From: Candidatus Nomurabacteria bacterium RIFCSPLOWO2_02_FULL_42_17
Lineage (GTDB): Bacteria; Patescibacteriota; Minisyncoccia; Phycocordibacterales; MFVN01
DNA: 15,423 nt
Direction: 5' to 3'
NCBI GenBank assembly: GCA_001786095.1
Contig: MFVN01000044.1
Span: 5,338 to 20,760, forward strand
Shown here: piece after piece, positions 1 to 7,600 of the stretch
How positions within the stretch are numbered: position 1 is the first letter of the stretch
Layout of the letters: each line of letters starts with the position of its first letter
Translations under genes and position numbers: made by a program
The notes under the pieces: model-generated
The model's input: the letters and a program-made list of their open reading frames with translations, nothing else
Told to the model about the DNA's origin: nothing
The model's database searches: none

Positions 1-802
1 CAAAGGTTGTCGGATCAGCGCCGACAATAATGTCCCCGTAATAGTAAACATTGTTTTTGTCTTTGGAGTAAGGAACTGGGAAGGGTTCATCGGTTCCATA
101 TGCAATATATGGTAAAACCCCAAAGGTTGTCGGGTCGGCGCGGGGAATAATTTCATCTTCATAATAAACATTGTTTTTGTCTTTGGAATAAGGCCATTCT
201 AAAACCTCAAAGGTTAGTGGATCAGAATTTTCAAGTACTGTTGTATCATAGCAATCACTCTCATCACAAAAAACATAATAAACATTATTTTTATCTTTGG
301 AGTGGCCATTTTCTAAAACCTCAAAGGTTGTCGGGTCGGCGCGGGGAATAATTTCATCTTCATAATAAACATTGTTTTTGTCTTTGGAGTAAGGAACTGG
401 GAAGGGTTCATCAATTCCATATGCAATATATGATAAAACCTCAAAGGTTGTCGGATCAGCGCCGACAATAATGTCCCTGTAATAGTAAACATTGTTTTTG
501 TCTTTAGTATAATGGTTATTTAGAACCTCAAGGGTTGTCGGGTCGGCGCGGGGAATAATTTCATCTTCATAATAAACATTGTTTTTGTCTTTAGAATAAC
601 CTTCTCCTAGAACCTTAAGGGTTTCCAGGTCAACAACAATATCAACATCATCACTATCACTATTCTCTTGACCAACTGTTTGATCAGCCTCTTTTTGGTT
701 GGACTGGTTAGGTCCGGATAAAATAGCAAGTCCGCCGATGACGATAATGCAGATGATAAGAACCGATAGTGTTTTTAAATTCTTTAATAGTTCGCCTTTC
801 AT
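1..802 (-). CDS. DKNYY-repeat protein with N-terminal membrane anchor (partial, runs off left edge)
   Basis: The minus-strand frame is open from ATG at 802 to the window edge, so the C-terminus is missing. The first 30 or so residues (MKGELLKNLK, then a hydrophobic run ending near LAILSG) look like a signal anchor. An acidic Ser/Asp linker follows, then at least six copies of a unit of about 30 residues centred on KDKNNVYY and ending ADPTTFEVL, which matches the DKNYY family (Pfam). That family's function is poorly known; I infer a surface or periplasmic repeat protein. Two units carry an extra segment of about 10 residues (YIAYG then DEPFPVP) and one has a Cys-containing insert (CDESDCYDTT). 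A GTG at 805 is also in frame and sits 6 nt after a -10-like TATTAT, so the true start may be GTG. The gene lies 38 nt downstream of murJ but has its own promoter. Confidence 0.85.
   Translation of the reverse strand, partial: MKGELLKNLKTLSVLIICIIVIGGLAILSGPNQSNQKEADQTVGQENSDSDDVDIVVDLETLKVLGEGYSKDKNNVYYEDEIIPRADPTTLEVLNNHYTKDKNNVYYYRDIIVGADPTTFEVLSYIAYGIDEPFPVPYSKDKNNVYYEDEIIPRADPTTFEVLENGHSKDKNNVYYVFCDESDCYDTTVLENSDPLTFEVLEWPYSKDKNNVYYEDEIIPRADPTTFGVLPYIAYGTDEPFPVPYSKDKNNVYYYGDIIVGADPTTF
7..592 (-). repeat. Alternating A/B coding repeats inside the DKNYY gene
   Basis: Three 58-bp segments at 127-184, 328-385 and 535-592 are identical base for base (type A, encoding EDEIIPRADP). Two further segments at 7-64 and 448-505 are a second type (B, encoding IIVGADP) that differ from each other at one base. 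From N- to C-terminus the order is A-B-A-C-A-B, where C is a single divergent unit with two cysteines. A recurs at 201-207 bp. Identity at synonymous positions points to recent duplication or gene conversion. Confidence 0.9.
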
Positions 803-811
803 CACGATTTG

Positions 812-839
812 ATAATACACCGAAGTCCGGAAAAATCAA
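812..839 (-). promoter_or_regulatory. Promoter of the DKNYY gene
   Basis: TTGATT (839-834), a 16-bp spacer and TATTAT (817-812) resemble a sigma70-type promoter. The -10 ends exactly 6 nt before an in-frame GTG (805) and 9 nt before the ATG (802), so the transcript would be leaderless or nearly so. The -35 region abuts the murJ stop codon. Confidence 0.5.
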
Positions 840-840
840 G

Positions 841-2541
841 TCAAAGTTCTTCAGAAGACGGGCCGAAGGGAGAGAGCTTGGAAAATCGGGTTTTAAGCAC
901 GCGCACAACAGCCTTAAGTTCTGGATTTCCGGTATACCTAAGCACGGCCATACCCGCGGCAATACCCAAAATACCTGAAACTAATCCCTGCCAAAAAACA
1001 CCCGAGAAAGTTGAAAGATCAAAAACGCGAGAAAAAACATTCAATCCGATATAGGTAACCAACGCGCCCACCAATGAAACCATAAAAATCTGGAAGAAAA
1101 TAACACGCAAAAAACTTTTTCCTGTTTTTAAAAAATTCTTGCGAAAAACAAAAAGTAACCACAGCGCGTTTATTATAGTGCCTAAAGAATAAGCTAACGG
1201 CAACACTAAAACTTCCGTGCCTGTTAATCCCCTAACTCGCAATAAAGATTCAAAGAATTCCTGAATAGCAGATGACTCGTGAAAAATTTTAAGAAAAACA
1301 AAAGACAATACGATAATAATTCCCGTGGAAATGACGTTTACTATGAGCGGCCGGCGAGTTTCGCCGGCCGCGTAAAAACTCCGCACTGTTAATAAAAGCA
1401 AACTCTGCGCTAAAATAGAAACGGAAAAAATCGCCACAGAGGCCGCCGTAAGCTGTGTATCCGACCAACTAAACTGTCCAGATCCTAAAATTACGCGCAC
1501 AATCTGCGCGCGTAGAACTATAAAAAGAAAACTGGCCGGCAAAGCCCAAAAAATAATTTGGCGGGCGGCCGTTTCAAAATGTTTGGTAAATTTCTGAAGA
1601 TGCTCTTCGTTCGCCAAACCCGCCTGTTGAGCGGATAAACGCGACAAAGTCGGAAAGGCCGCCACTGAAAAAGCAATACCTATCAAACCCAACGGAACTG
1701 CCTGTAAATTCTTAGCAAAATTAAAAATTGAAATGGAACCCGAACTTAAAGTCGAGGCTATGGCCACTATAACTAATAAGGCAAAACTATTTAGAGCCAA
1801 TCCCAAAGCACGCGGCACGGAAACCAATATGACTTCTTTTATTTCCAGCCAATTTATATTGCGAACAAAATGCGGAAGAAATCCGGATTTAACCACAGCC
1901 GGAACTTGAATCAGAAAATGGAAAAGCGCGCCCAACACCACTCCTAAAGCCAAGCCATTCAAACCCCAAAGCGGATAAAAAACCAGCACGCCTATAACTA
2001 TTCCTAAATTATAAAAAACCGGCGATAGGGCATATACAAAAAACTTGCGGAAAATTTGCGTGACAGTGCCAAATAAATTAGAAAGGCCCATAAGAATCGG
2101 CGAAAGCATCATTATGCGGATGAGATTAATCAACTCCCCTTGTTCGATTGAATTAAAACCGGGTGCGATTAGAGGCGCTAAAATAGGTACGATTATAAAA
2201 ACAATCGCGCTTACGGCAATCATAATAATTAAAAAAGCCGTAAATATATTATTCATAAATCTATGGGCTTCCGGTTTACTTTTTTCCAGACAACTTAAGA
2301 AAAACGGAATTAAAACGTTTATAGAAACCAAAGAGGCCAAAGATACAAAAAGAAAATCGGGCACGCGAAAAGCGGCGTAATAAATATCAAGCGCGCGCGA
2401 CGTGCCAAGATAATGCGCTAGCGCCCGATCACGCAAAAGACCCAATAGTTGTGAAAGAAAAACAAAAAAACTTATAAGAAACGCAACCGCTTCCAAACCG
2501 TGGATTTCTTTATTAAAAACTCCCAATAAGTGTTTTACCAT
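841..2541 (-). CDS. murJ: MurJ/MviN-type lipid II flippase
   Basis: A 566-residue polytopic membrane protein of the MOP superfamily, MviN/MurJ branch, predicted to flip the undecaprenyl-linked peptidoglycan precursor lipid II across the inner membrane. Visible family signatures are the N-terminal segment GLLRDRALAHYLG followed by DIYYAAFRVPDFLF, and the later FYAAGETRRPLIV, equivalent to the conserved FYA-G-T-P motif. About 14 hydrophobic segments are spread over the whole length, which is normal for the family. The start is well fixed: the upstream gene's stop and this ATG share one base (TAATG), implying translational coupling with the O-antigen-ligase-like gene. There is no Shine-Dalgarno motif. 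The neighbour leaves open a role in exporting another lipid-linked glycan, but sequence features favour MurJ. Confidence 0.9.
   Translation of the reverse strand: MVKHLLGVFNKEIHGLEAVAFLISFFVFLSQLLGLLRDRALAHYLGTSRALDIYYAAFRVPDFLFVSLASLVSINVLIPFFLSCLEKSKPEAHRFMNNIFTAFLIIMIAVSAIVFIIVPILAPLIAPGFNSIEQGELINLIRIMMLSPILMGLSNLFGTVTQIFRKFFVYALSPVFYNLGIVIGVLVFYPLWGLNGLALGVVLGALFHFLIQVPAVVKSGFLPHFVRNINWLEIKEVILVSVPRALGLALNSFALLVIVAIASTLSSGSISIFNFAKNLQAVPLGLIGIAFSVAAFPTLSRLSAQQAGLANEEHLQKFTKHFETAARQIIFWALPASFLFIVLRAQIVRVILGSGQFSWSDTQLTAASVAIFSVSILAQSLLLLTVRSFYAAGETRRPLIVNVISTGIIIVLSFVFLKIFHESSAIQEFFESLLRVRGLTGTEVLVLPLAYSLGTIINALWLLFVFRKNFLKTGKSFLRVIFFQIFMVSLVGALVTYIGLNVFSRVFDLSTFSGVFWQGLVSGILGIAAGMAVLRYTGNPELKAVVRVLKTRFSKLSPFGPSSEEL
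1347..1371. repeat. GC-rich perfect hairpin inside murJ
   Basis: Eleven-base arms, GCGGCCGGCGA and TCGCCGGCCGC, pair perfectly around a 3-nt loop in an otherwise AT-rich gene. It encodes the conserved AAGETRRP stretch, so protein constraint may explain part of it. Confidence 0.6.
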
Positions 2542-4673
2542 TACTCATTCGGTACGTTTTCATTCAGTGTTTCCACAGGAACTTCTGGTACTGAAACGGG
2601 TTGGCGTAGGTTTTCTAGGTATGTTTTAATCTCAGTATCTTCTGGAGAAATAACTAAAGCGTCTTCGGCATATTTTATAGCCGCATTTATATTTCCTTCT
2701 AATTTTTCAAACCTAGAAAATGAAAGTAGGGTGATAATATAATCCGGTTTTAATTGAAGCGCTTCCGTTAAATACTGACGAACCTTGTCGCTGTTTTTAG
2801 AAATCATTTCAACCCGAGCAAGAGCAATGGGAACCGTTGGGTCTTTGGGATTAAGATTGCGCGCGTCGGTGTAAGAAGAAATAGCGCTTTCATATGATCC
2901 CTGTACGCCTAATGAAAGAAAAAACTCGTACAACCGTCCGAGTGTGGCCTGATTAAAATAATTTTCAGAATCATAGGCCACGGCCGACCGAGCGGCTATT
3001 TCAGCTTTTTGAACAATCACTTGAGCATCTTCGGTGGAAGATTTGGTTTCGGAATTTAAAAGCAGAGTTAATTTTTGGGTATAAACATCAACTAGAAAAC
3101 GATAGGATAAATCAGTGGGACTCAAAGAAATCGAACGCAGTAGATATTTTTCTGATGTGTCCAGATCATTCTGGGCCATTGACCTAACGGCGCGATCTGT
3201 CCAAGTTATCGCAAAGAATTTGCGCATAAAAATATAACCCATCCAAATTGACAGAATTAAAAGAATTACAAGCAGAAGATTGAAAAAAAACAATTTTATT
3301 CGGCTATTTCCAAATTGTAATTTAAATATTCCGATGTCTTTTCTATGCATCAACACGCCAAGAAAAACACCTGTCATAATAAAAGAAAGAGCAATTAAAA
3401 CAATGCTGGGCGTAAATATAAAATTAACCAACCAAAGAAAAAGCGCGCCCACTAACGACGTTAAAAGAAGATAATCGGAAATTCTATCTTTATTAGAAAC
3501 AGCAAGCGCTTTTATGCTATAAAATAAAAACGCGCCAAGGAAAAAAATCCAAGCCAACCCGCCTAAAATACCCACAGTTATAAGTGCTGTTGGAATAATG
3601 CCAAAACCACTGTCAAAGACTGAATTCCATAAATTTGTTTTATTCCAAGAAATCGGTTTATGGACGAGCCACTCATGCGTAAAATGTCCCGGTCCGGCGC
3701 CCAAAATCGGACTTTGTGAAAGTACTTCTTTATCCACAAACCAAGTGGTTCCCAAAGAAGGCCGAAATTCTACATTTTTTACATTAAAAAAATTAGGGAC
3801 AAATTTCCCAATAGTGCCACTACCAACAACAAAAACAAGACATATTAACACAACAATAAGAGATATTGTGGGGAAAAACCGCCCACGTTGATTAAAAAAT
3901 ATTTTACCACTCTTTTCATCTTCCGCCTTTTTTTCAAAAACATCCGACTGAAATGAAAGCTTGCAAATAAACAAAAACAGGGCAAATAACCCAGTTGCTA
4001 GCCAAATGAAAGAAAAATTAGCCAGAGCTAAAAAGAAAAGGGCAATAATTAAGATTGCAAATAGGAAAAAACGGAAAATTTTCTTGAACTCTAAAGATTC
4101 TAAGGTAATAAGAGATAATATAATCACTAATCCCGAAAAAATAGCCAGATTATTCAAACTGCCAACTATATTGGTTGGTATGTTCACTAAAAACGAGTTT
4201 TTTAAAAAATCAGAATGCCCGAAAAATAAAACGAAAAGCGAAAAAAGAGCTATTATTACAAACGACAAAAGGAACGTTAGAAAAAGTTGAAAAATCCTTT
4301 TAGAATTATTAAAAAACTGTGTGGAAAGGAAAAAGGCAATGAAAAAAAGAAGAGTATAAATAAACGTGTCGACATTAAATCCATGACCAATAAAAGACAG
4401 GGATGGGTTGGAAGAAAAAATTGTGGCAAGAAAAGATGTGAATACAAGCCCTAAACCAGCCCACAAAAGATAACTTTTGGGAAAAGTGAACTCAGCATCT
4501 ATCATGCGCCCTACTATCCAAAAAATAGCAGAAAGTAAAATACCAACAGTAAAAAGAAGACCCTTGCTAACAACAATATTGAAAAAAGGCAATACAAAAA
4601 AAGGTAAAAGAAAGATCATTCCCAAAAGACACAGAAACGAAATTTTGTTCATGAGTTGCGCTCTGGAATCCAT
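2541..4673 (-). CDS. O-antigen ligase/polymerase-like membrane protein with C-terminal TPR repeats
   Basis: About 710 residues. The first 480 or so hold about 11-12 hydrophobic segments plus one large loop with the motif LGAGPGHF near residue 322, followed by a conserved-looking stretch to DSGFG. This is the layout of the Wzy_C/WaaL (O-antigen ligase) superfamily, which joins lipid-linked glycans to an acceptor. From about residue 487 the protein becomes soluble and helical with TPR-like units (for example AQNDLDTSEKYLLRSISLSP, and a last unit ending AEDALVISPED). I chose ATG at 4673 because it lies 10 nt after the leuS stop and 9 nt after a consensus -10; another ATG at 4652 (MNKISFLCLL) is possible. 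It couples to murJ through a TAATG overlap. The true substrate is unknown; a surface glycan or glycoprotein is inferred. Confidence 0.8.
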   Translation of the reverse strand: MDSRAQLMNKISFLCLLGMIFLLPFFVLPFFNIVVSKGLLFTVGILLSAIFWIVGRMIDAEFTFPKSYLLWAGLGLVFTSFLATIFSSNPSLSFIGHGFNVDTFIYTLLFFIAFFLSTQFFNNSKRIFQLFLTFLLSFVIIALFSLFVLFFGHSDFLKNSFLVNIPTNIVGSLNNLAIFSGLVIILSLITLESLEFKKIFRFFLFAILIIALFFLALANFSFIWLATGLFALFLFICKLSFQSDVFEKKAEDEKSGKIFFNQRGRFFPTISLIVVLICLVFVVGSGTIGKFVPNFFNVKNVEFRPSLGTTWFVDKEVLSQSPILGAGPGHFTHEWLVHKPISWNKTNLWNSVFDSGFGIIPTALITVGILGGLAWIFFLGAFLFYSIKALAVSNKDRISDYLLLTSLVGALFLWLVNFIFTPSIVLIALSFIMTGVFLGVLMHRKDIGIFKLQFGNSRIKLFFFNLLLVILLILSIWMGYIFMRKFFAITWTDRAVRSMAQNDLDTSEKYLLRSISLSPTDLSYRFLVDVYTQKLTLLLNSETKSSTEDAQVIVQKAEIAARSAVAYDSENYFNQATLGRLYEFFLSLGVQGSYESAISSYTDARNLNPKDPTVPIALARVEMISKNSDKVRQYLTEALQLKPDYIITLLSFSRFEKLEGNINAAIKYAEDALVISPEDTEIKTYLENLRQPVSVPEVPVETLNENVPNE

Positions 4674-4682
4674 GTGTCGGCA

Positions 4683-4688
4683 ATTATA
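4683..4688 (-). promoter_or_regulatory. Extended -10 element overlapping the leuS stop codon
   Basis: On the minus strand TGGTATAAT is a perfect extended -10. Its hexamer includes the leuS TAA stop. The ATG at 4673 begins 9 nt later, giving a leader of about 3 nt. No good -35 is seen, as is usual for extended -10 promoters. It would allow the wzy/murJ pair to be transcribed separately from leuS. Confidence 0.5.
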
Positions 4689-7600
4689 CCACAATATTTA
4701 AAATACGACCGGGTATGTAAATAGTTTTTTGTGGATTACGGCCAGCCAGCCATTTTTGCACTGCTGGTAGTTCTAACGCCTTAACACAGACTTGCTCCTT
4801 GGTAATATCGGCCGGTACGGCCAACTCTGTGCGGGTTTTTCCATTGATTTGAACCGCGATTTTAACTTCCTTGTCTTTGATTTTTGCTTCGTCATACTCC
4901 GGCCAAGATTCCAGATGAATACTTTTGAAGTCAGACTTCGGGGACTTCTTTGAAGTCTGACTTCTCTGCCAAAGTTCTTCGGCGATATGCGGAGCAAAGG
5001 GAGATAATAGTTTTAAAAATATTTTATAGTCTTTAATTGTCACTTTGTTAGATTTTTCCATTTCATTCATTAAAATCATCATGGCTGAAATTGCAGTATT
5101 GAAACTCATTTTTTCTATATCTTCGCCAACTTTTTTGATGGTTTTATGGAGAAGTTTTTCTAGTATAGCGGAGTTGGCAGAGGATTTTTGAGTGTCTGGT
5201 TGAGCCCGAAGGGCGACCCGAGGACCGAAAAAATCCTTTGCCAACAAAGCTACTCTCCACATTCTTTCTAAAAATCTCCGCACACCAATAATACTTTCAG
5301 TGCTCCACGGCGCGTCTTGGTCAAAGGGCCCGATAAACATTTCATACAGACGCAAAGTGTCGGCGCCGTAGGTTTTCACAATACCGTCCGGATTAATAAC
5401 ATTGCCACGCGACTTGGACATTTTCTCTCCGTTTTCGCCTAGAATGAGCCCATGCGAAGTGCGTTTTTTATAAGGTTCGGAACTGGGTACAAGTTTTAAA
5501 TCGTATAAAAATTTGTGCCAGAAGCGCGAGTAAAGAAGGTGCAGGGTGGTGTGTTCTGTTCCGCCGTTATACCAATCAACAGGCATCCAGTAGTCTAATT
5601 TTTTCTGGCTTGCAAATTCTTTATTATTTTCTGGATCGCAATAACGCAGATAATACCAAGAACTTCCGGCCCAGTTTGGCATCGTGTCTGTTTCTCTTTT
5701 GGCTTTTCCCCCACATGTCGGACATGTGGTATTTACCCATTTTTCTATCGCTGTCAAAGGCGATTCGCCCGTGTTTGTCGGTTTATAATTTTTTATATCC
5801 GGCAACTTAACCGGTAAATCTTTCTCTGGCACCGGTACCCAGCCCGCATTTAAACATGTCGACCTGCCAGGTTGACATGTTTGTTTGGCGCAATTTTCGC
5901 AATACACAAGCGGAATCGGTTCGCCCCAATATCTCTGTCTTGAAAAAATCCAATCGCGCAGTTTGTATTTCGTCACTATTTTCCCGCCGACAAATTCAGT
6001 GATTTTTTTGCGGGCTTCTTTAGAACTTAAACCAACAAAACTATTAGAATTAATTAATGTTCCCTCCCCATCATAAAACCATGAATTCTGTTCAAGTCGG
6101 GTTAAAAAGATAGGAGGTTCAACTCCTATTACTATCTTCATGGCTTGCTCAACAGACAACCAAACAGGTTCATGTTTAGATTTTTCTTCAATAGAGATTT
6201 TATTTTTTTCCTCATCAATAATATCAAATAGAAAACCGGTTGCATATGCACGTCGATTTTCGTTTTTATGAGATGCAAAATACTCAGCATACATATCTCC
6301 AAGTTTCTTAATAAATTTAATGTTTTTATAACCAGTCTCTTCTTGTACTTCACGTGTGGCAGCTTGAAGTAAATCTTCACCATTTTCGACGCCTCCGATT
6401 ATTAATGTTTTCCAAGAATTATGTTTCCAGTGAAGTATAATGATTTTCCCATCACTCGGACGACGTAAAACTACTTGTACTGTCCGTCGAGGAATATTTT
6501 TTTTACCACGCTGGGGTGGATTTTTGAAATCCACACGATCAGGAACCACTACTTCAAGAATTGGTAGATTAAATTTCTTCGCAAATTCAAAATCTCTTTC
6601 GTCATGCGCGGGCACGGCCATCACTGCGCCGGTGCCATACTGCGGGAGCACATAGTCGGCGACCCACACCGGAATTTCTTCATTATTGGCTGGGTTTATA
6701 GCTTTGATTCCTTTTAACTCTACTCCGGTTTTTTGTTCTGATGTATTAGTACGTGATAACTCGGATTTATTTTTTACTTCTTCAACATACTTTTCAACTT
6801 CATTATAATTCGTAATTTTTAATTTCAAATTCTTAATTAACTCATGCTCTGGCGCAAGCACGACATAAGTCACGCCAAAAAGCGTATCTGCACGGGTAGT
6901 GAAAACTTTAACCCCACCCAAACCCTCCCCAAAGGGAAGGGCTTTTAAATGCTCTTCAATTTTCTCGAGTGTACCAGAAATATTGCTTAATATTTCTTCA
7001 TTCCTGAATCTTACAACCTGAAATCCTCTTTGTTTTAGAAATTCTGTTCGTTCCCCATCTTCCTTTTTTTGATAATCATGTATATCCCCATCAACCTCGA
7101 TTACCAGAGATTTTTCCAAGCAAACAAAATCTACTATAAAATTGCCGATAATTTGTTGTCTTCTAAAATGATATCCCATTAAATTTTTTCTTAATGATTG
7201 CCAAAGTATATCTTCGGCTTCCGTGGCATTTTTTCTCATTTCAAGCACTCTTCCCTGTAGAACTTTCCATGTTTTTGAATCAGTTGTGTGGTATCCGAAT
7301 TCCCCCTCCCCTTTGGGGGGGGCGGGGGTGGGGTTGATTTTAAACTCAATCTCACTGCCCTCCGACTTCCCAATCCAATTCCTTTGTTGAATTTTGACGC
7401 GCTCGGGATAATCAACCAAATCTAAATCTTTATCCAAACGATCGGCGTATTTGGTGATGGCCAACATCCATTGTTCTTTTTCGCGTTTCTCGGTCAATCC
7501 GCCACAACGCTCGCAATTTCCACTTATAACCTCTTCGTTGGCCAAGCCGATTTTACAAGACGGACACCAATTAATCGCGGATTTGGCCTTATAAGCTAAT

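Larger units (their letters stand above)
6110..6534 (-). other. Nudix hydrolase domain inserted in the LeuRS editing domain
   Basis: Residues about 503-644 of LeuRS, between the editing-domain strand ending LPILEVVVP and the segment EGTLINSNSFVGL that resumes the LeuRS fold. The Nudix signature (GX5EX7REUXEEXGU) is complete: GGVENGE, seven residues, then REVQEETGY. All metal-binding glutamates are present, so hydrolysis of a nucleoside-diphosphate-linked substrate is chemically plausible. The N- and C-edges coincide with two unrelated short palindromes (6516-6534 and 6110-6129). My recollection is that Nudix-like insertions at this point occur in some other CPR LeuRS; I could not check that here. 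Substrate and effect on editing are unknown. Confidence 0.9.

Noticed and set aside
1..600. Regular repeats at the left edge could suggest a CRISPR array
   Set aside because: The spacing is 90-120 bp, the whole region is one open frame with a clear DKNYY protein pattern, and the segments between repeats are coding variants rather than unique spacers.
3598..4290. Plus-strand ORFs of about 100 codons opposite the O-antigen-ligase gene
   Set aside because: They are Lys/Asn-rich shadows of a hydrophobic minus-strand gene with no initiation signal or recognisable motif.
5711..5729. Perfect 9-bp-arm palindrome in leuS as another repeat insertion
   Set aside because: It encodes the native zinc knuckle CPTCGG expected at this point; the Cys-Pro-Thr-Cys codons produce the symmetry, so it is probably coincidental.
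6911..7334. Intein in LeuRS
   Set aside because: There is no Cys/Ser at the first position, no terminal His-Asn dipeptide and no Hint-domain motifs; the insert is a DUF559 domain.
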